64,000 nucleotides of DNA from positions 928,955-992,954 of the forward strand of contig NW_017804242.1 of NCBI RefSeq assembly GCF_001625305.1, written 5' to 3'. The stretch is from Branchiostoma belcheri. Its lineage: Eukaryota > Chordata > Leptocardii > Amphioxiformes > Branchiostomatidae. This document shows, piece after piece, positions 24,801 through 34,984 of this stretch. The translations under genes were made by a program, and so were the position numbers. Below the pieces are notes generated by a model that worked only from the letters and a program-made list of their open reading frames with translations, did no database searches and was not told the origin of the DNA. Every line of letters starts with the position of its first letter. Within the stretch, counting starts at the first letter, position 1.

Positions 24801-26928
24801 ACATCTATCAGACAGTGGAATGTTTGACTTTTCGCTGGAGAGACATTTCCTGTGGATAGATCACTCCGCCGTTTACCTTCCTGTCTGTCAAACACAGCCT
24901 CTGGACGGCGGCCCAGACATGCCGGGGATGACAGCCCGGCAGTCTGATCACACAGGGGATGCCGTCGTTTTATGAAGTTCTTTTCCCTACTCCTCCTAGC
25001 ACTCCCTCCCTATCTCCTCTCCCTTTCTATCTGTTCTTTCTTACTTTTCTTTTTCCTTCGTCGACGTCGTTTGATGGCACAGTTTTCCCGGATTTTCCTT
25101 TTTCTTCTCTCCCTCTGTATCTTTCGATCTCTCGTTCATTCTGATCCCCTTTTCTTTCTCTCTTTCTCTCTCTCTCTATCCCTCCCTCTCTCTCCCTCTC
25201 TCTATCTCTATCTTATCTTCACTCTTCTCCTTTATTATCTTCTTTCTCTTTCAATTTCTTTCTTTTCCCTTTCTGTCTTTCTTTCGTTCTCTCACCTCCT
25301 CTTTTCTCTCTTTGTTCTTCTCATTTTTAGAGCTCAACTGGGTGAAATGGCAACTATGTTCCTCAGACCAAATTCAGAATGACCCTGGAATATTTAAGCA
25401 CAAACTAAAGGCGCACTTTAAATTGCAAAGTTCCTTGTCAACGTCTAGGTTGTCACTACTTGCTCCACTCTCCATATCCTTGAGTAAACGGTGCCCGCGG
25501 TGTTGACACGCGAGTTAAGCCTCTTCTTACAACCTTCCAGCATCGTGTGCGCTTTGTTTCCAAGTCACTGCCAATAACAGGCTATCTGTGACACTTAAAA
25601 GGGGCTCTCCACTCCAGAAGCTGGTATTATTTTCTGATAGATAATATTTTGGTGGATACAAAGACATCCGACTTCTGGCTAAATTACCCCAGCTGCCTTT
25701 TCGACAATAATCCTGTTTCAAATCCATGTACTGTTTCCAAGTCACTGCCAATAAGAGGCTATCTGTGAGACTTTGATATGGCCTATCAAAACACTACTTA
25801 CCTACCTGACTAGTCCCATGGCCGACACTGGTCAAAATACTAATAGTACTAAACCTACATGGCTTTGGCCTCTGATAGAAACTGTTTTAAACCTATTCCT
25901 TCCAATTTCCCTCTATCTAACGAGGAGCTAGTACATTGTTGTCCTTACCTGAAACATTTGGCCACGTTGTTGCCGTCCTTGTCTGGACACGGGTACACTT
26001 CCGTAATGATCTTATCCTCTGGACATCTCAGATGATCGGGATCGCTGAAACAGTAGGAACATCACCATGTACGTTAATAATTCGTTAATACAGTCCCGAG
26101 GGACCTAGAGGAGATGGGTTTTACTTGGGAGGGAGCTAGAAGGCAAGCGCTGGACAGAAGAGAGTGGTAAGTAGTGGTGGTCCGCACCGTTGATACAGGG
26201 AAGCGGCGACGGCGATGATGACTACTATCAGGGAGCTTCTATTCAGTGTCCTTGCTACTACAGCTTCAGGATGCTTTTATCTTTTAGCTTCCACAAAGCC
26301 TACGAATGTAGGCTTACGGGCCTGGATAAATCTTAAGAAGAGATGTTACGTACTTAAAAATGACAGGGGCTTATAAGGTAAAAAGCGAATTCGAAAGAAG
26401 TGGATGGAATTTCATGTTTATCTCACTATAAGCTTCCCGTCTACACAAATGACGTCTTGGTAGTTAGGTTAGGTAGTTGTGTAGATGTTAGTCCAACATA
26501 GTCACAGCTTTTTAGACAAGACATTATGACTTCTGCACCCATTTGGTTGAGGAACAAGGAGCTTCAAACTCTGTATGAGGAAAACTCGTCATGAAACTAC
26601 GCCTTTTATCATCTCCAAGCAGATCTTCGGTGGTATCAGACTGCAGTCAGATCTTGGTCACAGTCAGAAACTATCACAAATGTTGTCCCCCAAAAGATCT
26701 GCTTGGAGATCACGCCTGACCCCCATCTCATCTGTGCAATGTGAAAATCGGACAGACACATAAGTCACTACTGTCCAGCGACAGGACAACCACGTACCTG
26801 TCAAATGTTTCCTCATCGAAGTACGACATAGACCGCACGTGCGTCGACGCCGGAAGCAACCAGGTTGCGAGAAATATCACCAAGGGCACGTCACAGCCAC
26901 AGGTCCGGAGCAGGCCGGCGGCGCGCAT
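17172..26928 (-). CDS. CCBE1: Collagen and calcium-binding EGF domain protein 1 orthologue
   Basis: Ten exons: 26928-26798, 26044-25949, 23159-23107, 21498-21364, 20842-20714, 19943-19819, 19318-19008 (contains the N gap), 17951-17916, 17744-17709, 17444-17172. Order: signal peptide, a cysteine-rich segment ending [12 protein letters not shown], an EGF-like domain ([20 protein letters not shown]), a calcium-binding EGF ([12 protein letters not shown]...), a short coiled segment, collagen Gly-X-Y repeats, a GRRGP block, two 36-nt collagen exons, then [20 protein letters not shown] and an acidic DSGSGEE tail. Each block aligns with vertebrate CCBE1 in the same order. In vertebrates CCBE1 is secreted and promotes ADAMTS3 processing of VEGF-C for lymphatic growth; the role in a lancelet is unknown. 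With the gap closed by overlap the product is 431 residues (human 406). The exon 5 donor (GTTCTG) is weak but is the one that keeps phase. Confidence 0.95.
18036..18920 (-). mobile_element. ~880-bp element with short terminal inverted repeats
   Basis: TACCTTCGCCAA at the left end (about 18037) matches TTGGCGAAGGTA at the right end (about 18907). Read on the minus strand it starts GCGAAGGTTATGTTTTC, then a GT microsatellite and ACACGATGACTTGAGAA. A similar motif order occurs at 22850-23000. The interior has repeated ATTATGCAAAT motifs. It lies in CCBE1 intron 7 and is noncoding. Confidence 0.55.
19054..19073. other. Assembly gap (20 N) inside CCBE1 collagen exon 7
   Basis: Twenty N bases sit in a Gly-X-Y coding exon. 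The same nine bases, GGTCCGGCT, occur immediately on both sides, so the contigs probably overlap. Merging on those nine bases keeps the collagen frame and makes the exon 282 nt, an exact codon multiple. Confidence 0.95.
19254..19542 (-). repeat. Partial duplication of CCBE1 exon 7 start and acceptor
   Basis: About 90 bp around the exon 7 acceptor (19254-19343) recurs at 19454-19542, exactly 200 bp away, with a few mismatches. The upstream copy keeps the acceptor and an open frame ([22 protein letters not shown]) but diverges before any donor, so it is probably a dead partial exon. Confidence 0.8.
20312..20560 (+). mobile_element. tRNA-derived SINE (full head and body)
   Basis: The tRNA-like head has A-box-like GGTGGCGCAACGG and B box GGGTTCGATACTC. 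The body has TGCCCTTGGGAAAGGCACTTTACACGA, TATACGGTGGAGTGA and GTCTGTCTGGGTGCC, ending in a T run. The head is diverged, and the body shows it is not a tRNA gene. In CCBE1 intron 5. Confidence 0.8.
20565..20660 (+). repeat. (CTCA)n microsatellite
   Basis: About 90 bp of CTCA/CTGA tetranucleotides directly after the SINE. A similar array is at 57870-57930. Confidence 0.95.
21530..21690. mobile_element. Degenerate fold-back element
   Basis: Inverted TTTTTGCACTGG/CCAGTGCAAAAAG is followed by AAGCCCAAACCCAAACTTCTGCTTGAAGAGTA, which resembles the right terminus of the TCTCCAAGCAGA family (compare 48670-48812). Confidence 0.5.
22574..22645 (+). tRNA. tRNA-Val (anticodon CAC)
   Basis: A 72-nt sequence folds as a standard tRNA: acceptor GTCACCG pairs perfectly with CGGTGAC, the D arm contains TAGTGTAGTGGTTATCAC, the anticodon stem-loop is TGCGC-CTCACAC-GCGCA with anticodon CAC, and the T arm is CCCGG-TTCGATC-CCGGG. 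The internal A and B boxes are intact and a T run follows at 22650-22655 as a Pol III terminator. It lies in CCBE1 intron 3 on the opposite strand and has no SINE body, so it looks like a true gene. Confidence 0.93.
23327..23478. mobile_element. Mutator-like fold-back MITE, TCTCCAAGCAGA family, 9-bp TSD
   Basis: The 152-bp element is almost all inverted arms: TAATCTCCAAGCAGATC at the left, GATCTGCTTGGAGACTA at the right, with CAAAAGACAGTATCAAATTG inverted inside. It is flanked by perfect 9-bp repeats GGTCAAATG (23318-23326 and 23479-23487). 9-bp duplications are characteristic of Mutator superfamily elements. Confidence 0.85.
23965..24160 (-). mobile_element. LINE 3' tail fragment
   Basis: Contains CGTAGGCACGCGGCGCGGCG and AGCTGGCTATATTACACCGA, shared with fragments at 54025 and 58290, followed by degenerate sequence matching the C-terminal ORF2 end seen at 38415-38850. 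Confidence 0.65.
24960..25335 (+). repeat. Long polypyrimidine tract
   Basis: About 370 bp of almost pure C/T on the plus strand, with only scattered purines, in CCBE1 intron 2. It gives open frames by composition alone. Confidence 0.9.
25556..25770. repeat. 38-bp direct duplication in CCBE1 intron 2
   Basis: GTTTCCAAGTCACTGCCAAT...GGCTATCTGTGA occurs at 25556 and again at 25733, offset 177, with one or two mismatches. No exon is involved. Confidence 0.75.
26610..26712. mobile_element. TCTCCAAGCAGA-family MITE
   Basis: ATCTCCAAGCAGATCTT at the left and AAGATCTGCTTGGAGAT at the right form exact 15-17-bp termini; the interior is short and divergent. The target duplication is unclear. In CCBE1 intron 1. 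Confidence 0.7.
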
Positions 26929-27269
26929 TTTTACTCACAACGTTTCGAGATACAGTAGCACTGCTAGCCTTGGCACTACCGCAGCAACACTGCTGTCATA
27001 CGGACCACTGGCCCCGTATTTCAGCCTCGCAAGTCTCCCTACAAAACTGCTGGCGATATTTCATCGGCGCTTTCCGCAGTGGCTCGCCAGGCGCAGTTGG
27101 CCAAACAAAAGCGAAGCTCCAAGTATTCCTGGCATCAAACAGGGAAGTCCTGGTGTCAGCCCGCGAACCGCACGAACCGGGCCCGGGGGCTGTTTTTGTC
27201 AGAACTGCCAAGGCCAGTCCTGTGTCAAGCCATATACATGATCCTGCCAAATACGTGAGAGGTCTGGTG

Positions 27270-27640
27270 TTTAGGGCTAGGGTTAGGGTTAGGGTTGGCT
27301 TTAGAGTTAGGGTTGGTATTGGAGTTAGGATTAGGGTTGGTATTAGCGTTAGGATTAGGGTTGGTATTAGAGTTAGGGTTAGGGTTGGTATTAGAGTTAG
27401 GATTAGGGTTGGTATTAGAGTTAGGATTAGGGTTGGTATTAGAGTTAGGATTAGGGTTGGTATTAGAGTTAGGGTTAGGGTTGGTATTAGAGTTAGGATT
27501 CGGGTTGGTATTAGAGTTAGGATTAGGGTTGGTATTAGAGTTAGGATTAGGGTTGGTATTAGAGTTAGGGTTAGGGTTGGTATTAGAGTTAGGGTTAGGG
27601 TTAAGTTGGTATTAGAGTTAGGGTTAGGGTTGGGATCATT
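27270..27640 (+). repeat. Telomere-like array with 24-bp higher-order repeat
   Basis: The array is in strict 6-bp register. The dominant unit is four hexamers: TTGGTA, TTAGAG, TTAGGA, TTAGGG. TTGGTA recurs every 24 bp from 27313 to 27577 (12 times) and once more at 27606. Canonical TTAGGG runs flank both ends. It lies about 350 bp upstream of the CCBE1 start codon. Confidence 0.9.
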
Positions 27641-28400
27641 GTTCAGGGCAAGGGATAGACTTACGATAGGGGTTAGGTTAGTTTTAGTCTCCCACATCAC
27701 GACCAACTCCTTGTCTCAGGTATAGTGGAAACCCCCAAGTAGTGTCGGAGTCATGTATTTAGCAGGATCATGTACTAGTACGAGTATTTGGCGTTACGCC
27801 GGGAAGATGCCAAATACTTGCAGGCGTTAAGGAGGTGACATTGGCATGCCCTACTTGGAACACAGGGGCGCGATGTACTTAGGAAATTGTCACAAAGTGT
27901 CGTCTGAGCCGTTGCCATGGTGACAGACGACGTCAGTTTCCGCCGAGGCGGGTTTGGTTTGTTTTAGTTGGACGTCAGAAACTCCGCATGAAAATACACA
28001 AAAGAAGACTCAGAATATAACGTTTTGCCTGTCAGGCTACAAACATAACGACGTGACAACACTAAACTGTAGACGGACAGGTTCACTTCCAAGCAGACGG
28101 ACCATAAAAAACACAGAAGAGTACATAAACAGGCGTAAAACACAGAGAATATAACGGATCTTAACATCCCGATTTGGTTGATGACAGCGGTCGTAAGAGC
28201 GGTGTTGATAACTAGCAGCTGTCAACAGGTTCTTTAGAGTTCTCCATGAAAAGTGGAGCTCGAGTGCCAGCCATGAAAAAAGTCACCTGTTATGTCAATC
28301 ACTCCATAAACTGGGGTCATTCTCAATAATCAAAATAGGTAAATAGATTTCCGTACTGTCAGGTACACCCTGCCAGCTGCCGCTGCGCCTCGTGCCTGCA

Positions 28401-29050
28401 AAGCTGGTATGTTACGCCGAAGGATGGTTATACCGGCTATACAGATACAGAAGCTGGTATGTTACACCGAAGGGCGGTTATACCGGCTATACAGATACAG
28501 AAGCTGGTGTGTTACGCCGAAGAGCGGTTATACCGGTTATACAGATACAGAAGCTGGTATGTTACACCGAAGGGCGGTTATACCGGCTATACAGATACAG
28601 AAGCTGGTATGTTACACCGAAGGGCGGTTATACCGGCTATACAGATACAGAAGCTGGTATGTTACACCGAAGGGCGGTTATACCGGCTATACAGATACAG
28701 AAGCTGGTATGTTACACCGAAGGGCGGTTATACCGGCTATACAGATACAGAAGCTGGTATGTTACACCGAAGGGCAGTTATACCGGCTATACAGATACAG
28801 AAGCTGGTGTGTTACGCCGAAGGGCGGTTATACCGACTATACTGATACAGAAGCTGGTGTGTTACACCGAAGGGCGGTTATACCGGGTATGCAGATACAA
28901 AAGCTGGTGTGTTACACCGAAGGGCGGTTATACCGGCTATACAGATACAGAAGCTGGTGTGTTAGGCCGAAGGGCGGTTATACCGGCTATACAGATACAG
29001 AAGCTGGTGTGTTACGCCGAAGGGCGGTTATACCGGCTATACTGATACAG
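28401..29050 (+). repeat. 13 x 50-bp minisatellite derived from a LINE tail
   Basis: Thirteen head-to-tail 50-bp units beginning AAGCTGGTATGTTACACCGA and ending CTATACAGATACAG, with few substitutions and no length change. The unit occurs singly in the LINE fragment at 38415-38850 and twice at 7605-7765. GGTACACCCTG (28362-28372) and GGTACACGCTG (29050-29060) flank the array like a target duplication. Confidence 0.92.
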
Positions 29051-29060
29051 GTACACGCTG

Positions 29061-30044
29061 TCCCTCTCGATCAGGTCTATTGTGTATGAACCTGCCTCGC
29101 GCGCTGCGATGCATCCATGGTCCGCCAGGGGGAGAACTTAAGGCCGACAATGTGTACGTTTGAACTGACAACAGCAGCACTACTGCTGTTACACTGCAAT
29201 TACTGTGTACGATTCGGTGTAAAAAAATGGTATAATGACTTGCATGCCGAACTATGTGTAAAACGAGTTAAAGTCTGTAATTAACGAAAGAAGTGCATTC
29301 TTTTCATTTCAACAGGCCCGCCTATCCATGACTCATTTTCTGTAAGCATATTTCATTGAGGTAAATGTGAACGATAAATAGTTGCTTAAAAATCTTACAT
29401 CGTTTTATTTGAAGAAACATTGGACATGAGGTAGCAGACCGACGTTGAAAGTTGAAATATAGATACTCTTACTTTTTGCAATACAATACCACTGTACAGT
29501 AACAACCAAGGTGTTATTTGATGCAGTCTTGATGTGCAATGAGTAAATTACCACAGACTTTGCCGCACCCATACGTAATACTTACACGGGTGTTACAGGC
29601 AGTTGAGAATCATTGAAGAGGAATATAATCTAAATTCGTTTACTTTCGCGGTGGGTTTATTACACAGTACTAGAGAAAGGAATGCTATCATGCGGTATTT
29701 TAAATTCGCGATTGAAACATTTAAAATGTGTTAGATAGCCAACATTGATGTCATAAATTTTAGGTGGAGTCTCCTCGAAAATAAAACCACCGCGAAAGTT
29801 TCGTGATCTACCAGAAGTGTTACGTCATTGGGCGATCTCCAGTGCTCCAAACAGAACCCAGGTGGTTACGTCATGCCCCACCCACCAATCAGATAATCGT
29901 TGTGACGTCAGTGGTAGGAAAACCGGTTTCAAATGACCCCGTGATGATGATTAAAACATTCACACAGGTAGTTGTCTGAGCACTAGTACTGTGTCTCGTT
30001 CTTTTGACGTATATTTTAAAGTATCTTCTCAGATTGTGGCCGAA
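29061..30044 (+). promoter_or_regulatory. Upstream region of gene A
   Basis: No coding signal. Near the gene it contains ACCAATCAG (about 29884) and a palindromic TGACGTCA (about 29903), possible CCAAT and CRE/ATF sites. No TATA box is evident. The rest is AT-rich without recognisable elements. Confidence 0.4.
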
Positions 30045-33000
30045 ATGAAGACTTCTACCCTGATCGTTCTGTTGCTGGGGATCGCGCTGCCATGCTTCCA
30101 GTCAGCTCCCGCGCCACAAACTTTCGACAAAGACACGGAAGCCAAACGTAAGTAAGAATTTATAGAACCAGGTCATCAGGCTCGGTACATACAGTTTCTA
30201 CCAGACTAACAACATACGTTGGTCAAAAACAGTAAAAAGCATCCAAACAGGGGGAATAATTGGCCAAGGGAGTCACCGTCGTGGAGTTTATTTGCCATTC
30301 CCGTGGACTGACTCTCCTGGGCAATCAATCTTCTTTTTTTTACCGAATTGTACCCCAGTAGAAAGGCCTGGTGCAGGCTAAGAATCGGTATGGTTACATT
30401 GGTAACAACTAGCCTCGTTTGCAGGCTCTATGGGGGGTATTATCGGGCTTTTTTATATTTCAGTCCATACCGCAAGGTATGAATGAAATATATTGTGTTC
30501 CCTCGTGTTTCTCCTTCTTCTTCTTCTTCTTCTCCTGCCACTCGCTCTGAGGGATTCAACTCCGCCATCATTCAGCCAAATGACCCAAAATTTGGCATGG
30601 AGGTAGAGTGGGCCAATACCCCCAGGCGTTTTTTTTCATTTTTTTGAAACATGCCTTTGAAAAATTTTTATGATGTTTTTTTGGGGCATTTTTCGCCAAA
30701 AAATGGATTTTTGGATCCTGAGCCCTGGTTTTACAACCAAATGATCTGAAATTTGGTATAAGGGTACCTTGAACATGTGTCTACAGAATAGCAGTCACAT
30801 ATTTGGCATACACCACTTCCAAATGACTCATTTGGGGGACTTAAATGGCAATTTTCAGCAAAAAAAGGGCCAAAAGTGCTGTACCCGTTCCATGTTCTAT
30901 CTAAAGAATGGCGGTTCCATCCATGGAACACGTGTTCCATTGCGGGTTACCTGAGGTCACATTGCACCTAAGTGGTGCGTAATGACCCACAAATTCAATT
31001 TTATGTGCCTAAGACCTTCAAAATGTATCAAATCTCATCATTGTTAGTTTTTGCATACCTGTAATAAGATTAGTAAAGCTTTTGAGATTCAAAGTACTTG
31101 TCGTTGCATCTTTGTTCTCATATAGCTACTATTTAATTCATTTATTTGAGAACCTTTGCCAGTTTTGCACTGGGGTAAGTTTGGAATAGTCCACTTTTGC
31201 GTGGGAGGGAGATGGACTGAAATATGCTGTATTTGCTCCCAAGCAAATGTCGGCCTTTCTAGTTTATATTTATTTTCTATTAGCATATCTGTTCTCCGTA
31301 TCGGTACAGGTTTATAGGCGACACACAAGAAACCACGAAACAAATCTTAGAACAGACTGAGCCGTCCGCAAAAAAAATATACACCATTAGGCCCAAAAGC
31401 GTTACCCGTAAAGCCTGATAGCGAGGCTAATGTGCAGACTACATCAGATTCACAAATACGGATATACAGCCTATTCAGTATGACATGGAGAGTTAGCCTG
31501 TTAAGTATTACACAGATGTTGCTGCTGACATATATTCTGTACGTAGGATGACGCTATTCATACATGTACACTTAGCTTTGTTAGATATTTAGCTGTAGAA
31601 GACCATACTTAAGTCCTTGTAATTTTGTTGTGTCAATAAAGAATCTCTTTAACTATCTTCCTCTACTGTTTTTCCTTCAGTGATCGCCGCGCTGAGAGCA
31701 GCGAAGGGGCTGAAGATAAACCACCAGGAGGTGAAGGGTATGGAGACAATGATTGAAGACGAGGAGGCGGACAAAGACCCCGAAGCAGAATGTAGGTAGT
31801 CTGTAACTGTTGGAACGTTTATGCCGTGTACGCGTATTGATTTTCTTTAATTCGTCTGGGTACATCCTATGCAGTTTACTAGGCCACTATTTAGCCAATT
31901 TCTACTGTTTCCATGCGCTTCCCGAAGCCTGGTAGATGCAAACATACGTGGGCTGTCGTCGCTAAAAGTACCTGCCTTGGTAAAGAAAAGAAAAGAAAAG
32001 AAAAGAAAAGAAAGAGTTAGGAGGCTAACTAGGCCCTGAATATGTCCACTCAAGCCGGATCCGGAAATGAAGATATCTTCCTACCTAATATATGATTAAA
32101 AATTCTACTATAAATATTCTGTCTCATGATGCTCAGAAGCGTTTAGCATTAACCTATGCATCTATTTAATTCTTAGTATGATCAGAATTTATGACATTAA
32201 CCTGTGTCTATGTAATTGTTCTCGACAGCGGACACCGTCAAGGACGAGATCGCCCTGGCCTTCAAGCGGATCATGATGATGGACCCAGGCGCCGAGATAC
32301 GCCGTATGTATTGTTTTCATTCCTCTAAACAAAAAACAAACAAACAAACAAACAAACAAACAAAAAAACAACTAGGAAGATATCATCTACAAAGCATATG
32401 CATCATGTTTACCTTCGCATATGGTGTGCTCTGTTAATTCTTGCTCAAAAACATTCATATCATATGGTGACAGGAGTCTAAATCCCTCCTGCTATAAAAA
32501 TGCAACATTTTGTAACCCAACACTAGTTACCATGGTGACAGACGTCTGGTTCGGGTCATTGACCTTATTTGTTTGGAACGGAAGAAGAAGAAACATATTC
32601 ATTATCATCTTTAATTCTCTGGTACTGGCCAAAGTATGTATGGGGTGGGCTACGTTTCTCATTTAGGCCTCTTCTGAGAATTTCCTCCTAGACTAGTAAA
32701 CATTTTTGTGAACGATAAACTGAACGTTTCCTTCCATCTCTTCAGTGAAGGACGAGGTCCGCAGCATCATCGGGCCTGAAAAAGCGGAGGCCGTCTTTGA
32801 ACAGGCGGAGAAAATCATGTGGGAGGAGCTTCAACGTAAGATTTGCTTTTCGTAAATTACTTCTTCTTTTTGTTTACTTTAAAAAAAGAAGAATGATACA
32901 CCGTGATACACAATATTACACTACAGCTCATGAGGTTGTCTTTCAATGTCTTCTAAGTGACAAACTGAGCGATGTTAGATTATACAATATATTAGATGGC

Positions 33001-34763
33001 TGGGGAAGGCTACTTTGATTTTATAAATGTCAAATGAGCCACCAGCTTAAATAGATAGAGTTCTTTATTCACAATTACCTGTCTTTACTCTTGTTAAACA
33101 AGCCTCTTCAGTTAAACAAGTGGTTGTGAATAAAGAACTTTACAATTCGATCGTTCATCAATCTAATGATAGAATTATTCAGGGATAAGCCCCGATATTG
33201 TTTCTTTTTCTCATGTATAGCGTGTTCTACATGTGTTTTAAAAACGCAATTTCTTGTCCCGACAGAGCAAGCGAAGCTTGACAAAGAGCTGAATCTGAAG
33301 AAGAGCGAGAAGAAGGCGTTTGGCAAACTCGTGAATGACGTGGAACACGGGAAAGACCCGCTTCACGAACGTAAGTTTTACCGAGACTGCCAAATACGGT
33401 CATGAACATCAACAATCTGTCTGATGAAGATCTTCGGTCAAACCTGCCCAAGGCGACCACCTCTGCATATCTGGTCCCTTAAGTGGTCGCCTTGGGCAGG
33501 TTTGACTGTACTTCGACTCATTTTTTCCTCGTTAAAAATAACCAAGTAGCCAACCTTCAATCCTATCACTTAAACCTTGAATACTTGGATACGTTTCATG
33601 TACATGGCATTATGTACTTAATATGTTTTTTTTACATTATGTGTAATATTTTACATTACTTGCTCATGCCTAAGCTATGCCTGTTTGTATTGTCTAAATA
33701 ATTTTGTATTGTGCTTTGTTCTAATGATACTAGTAGTACGAACATAAGCCATGGGCTTGAGTGTGTGGCGTCTACACTTTTTGTCATTAAGTGTTAAACA
33801 AAAAAATACACCCATACTTTCCGTCTATGCGTGTATGTTTACAGAAATAAGCTGCAATCATTGTTTTTATTGTTACTCATGATTAGGTAAGAAAATCGAG
33901 CAGAGAATGAGGGAAGACGCTGCCAAGATTATGGCACTGTCCCCGGAGGAACAAGAGGAAGGTTAGTTCTGTTCAAAATTTCTTAATTGCTGAATTTCTT
34001 AATTCACATTGCAGACTTCCGCTGAAGCCAAATTTCCAAACCGGGACCCGGTCGGGCAGTCTTATGGAACGAAAAGTATGATATTAAGACAACAAAGCAC
34101 AAAAAAAGTTTTAAAAATTAATAATGGAACTATTTGCGTACTAGTAAATTGTTGATTTTTCGTTAATCGAAACAGCCCGGCCTGGCCCGGGTTTGGAAAT
34201 GTGACCTCAGTATTACGTCTGTACATGTATTTACAATCAATATGTTGTCTACTACAAAATCTACTCTTACGTATACAAAACAACGATATTTCTTAATGAT
34301 AAAAAATTTATTACACACTAAACCTATCATAGCTGACATCTCTTATATTTTCTGTTGTGGAGTTGCAAGAAATACTTTAATTTCTAACGAACGCTCCATT
34401 TCTAGGAACTGAAACTACAGAGCCACGAAAGATTTGAAGAGTTTTAGAAACTTCAACTGGATTTTTTTTTGTTTACAGAAAAAGACATGTTCTATGCAGA
34501 GTACGGACAAGAAACGGGAGATAAAGTGTTCCAAGCGCTCAGAATCATCCACGAGGCGGCAGTAAAGAAAGGTAAGAAGAAATCTTTGTTTGTTTGTTTG
34601 TTTGTTTGTTTGTTTGTTTGGCTGAAGCAATGCACTTACGCATGTACTTGTGATTTCGTCGAACAATCAATAAACAAATCAATATCTCTTGATTTTCCTT
34701 TTAGGTGCTGCTGTCAAAGCCGCAAAAGTGGAACTGCAGGAAGCGAACGCTGCCACCAGCTAA
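30045..34763 (+). CDS. Gene A: secreted, probably helical protein of unknown family
   Basis: Eight exons: 30045-30147, 31681-31791, 32229-32303, 32746-32835, 33266-33370, 33887-33961, 34479-34571, 34705-34763. All introns are phase 1 and the product is 236 residues. A signal peptide (MKTSTLIVLLLGIALPCFQS) is followed by charged, Ala/Lys/Glu-rich sequence with no cysteine pattern, suggesting alpha helices. Exons 2-4 (L.ALRAAKGLKIN..E through F.QAEKIM.EEL) resemble exons 5-7 (KLDKELNLKKSEK through VFQALRIIHEA), including DP/E turns at matching places, so the protein is two copies of a roughly 91-residue module. Gene B next door is a paralogue with the same exon sizes. A TGACGTCA (CRE-like) site lies near 29,903. 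A Mutator-like fold-back element starts 16 bp after the stop. I do not recognise the family; the function is unknown. Confidence 0.85.
30455..31262 (+). mobile_element. Helitron-like non-autonomous element (copy 2), in gene A intron 1
   Basis: The 3' end GCTGTATTTGCTCCCAAGCAAATG...CTTTCTAG followed by T matches copy 1 (2829-3543), including the terminal hairpin and CTAG. The 5' palindrome has a different sequence from copy 1, but its arm ATATTTCAGTCCAT (30455-30468) is repeated inverted at 31212-31225. The body includes a CTT-rich run, CTCCTGCCA and GGCATGGAGGTAGAGTGGGC. Confidence 0.6.
31877..31937. mobile_element. Right-arm remnant of TAGCCTCTACC-family MITE
   Basis: GGCCACTATTTAGCCAATTTCTACTG...CCCGAAGCCTGGTAGATG matches the right arm of 40272-40479. 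In gene A intron 2. Confidence 0.6.
33438..33505. mobile_element. Perfect 23-bp inverted repeat element
   Basis: TCAAACCTGCCCAAGGCGAC... (33438-33460) is exactly inverted at 33483-33505. Its ends resemble the ends of repeats at 8872 and 48320, suggesting a MITE family. In gene A intron 5. Confidence 0.7.
34024..34205 (-). mobile_element. GC-arm MITE in gene A intron 6
   Basis: Inverted arms AAATTTCCAAACCGGGACCC.../...GGGTTTGGAAATGTGACC surround an AT-rich core with GATTTTTCGTTAATCGAAAC. A second copy in the opposite orientation lies in gene B intron 6 (42135-42327). Confidence 0.75.
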
Positions 34764-34778
34764 AGGCAGGAGGAAGGA

Positions 34779-34984
34779 CAGCCTCTACCAGGCTTCGGGA
34801 GGCGGCTGGAAAGTGTAGAAATTGGCCAAATGGATATATAACATGCATAGGGAATTGGTGCGCTATAGAGAGTACGTTAGATGTGGCAAAATGTACTCTC
34901 TAGCGGACCAACTCCCCGGTATGTTATCTCTCTAATTGGCCAATTTCTACTCATCGGCCGCCTCCCGAAGCCTGGTAAAAGCTA
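34779..34984. mobile_element. Mutator-like MITE just after gene A
   Basis: Inverted arms AGCCTCTACCAGGCTTCGGG.../...CCCGAAGCCTGGTAAAAGCTA, the same family as 40272-40479. It starts 16 bp after the gene A stop, so it probably forms part of the 3' UTR. No clear target duplication. Confidence 0.75.

Noticed and set aside
24972-25382. 136-residue Leu/Ser/Phe-rich frame resembling membrane segments
   Set aside because: A consequence of the C/T tract composition; no start context or exon signals.
26865-27725. Long open frames (286, 236 and 106 residues) rich in RVRVGI or TLTLIP repeats
   Set aside because: They are produced by the 6-bp-register telomere-like array and overlap CCBE1 exon 1 on the other strand; no splice context or conserved domain.
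28401-29050. Possible CRISPR-like repeat array
   Set aside because: The units abut with no spacers, and the surrounding DNA is animal.
28392-29089. Three overlapping open frames of 128-226 residues with a 50-residue period
   Set aside because: They arise because a 50-bp tandem unit without stops is read in all three frames; the unit is a LINE tail.
30045-34763. Gene A as a nematode-type fatty-acid/retinol-binding protein
   Set aside because: There is a loose resemblance in helix pattern (ALSPEE-like segment), but no diagnostic motif, and the exon-triplet architecture is different; not enough to name it.
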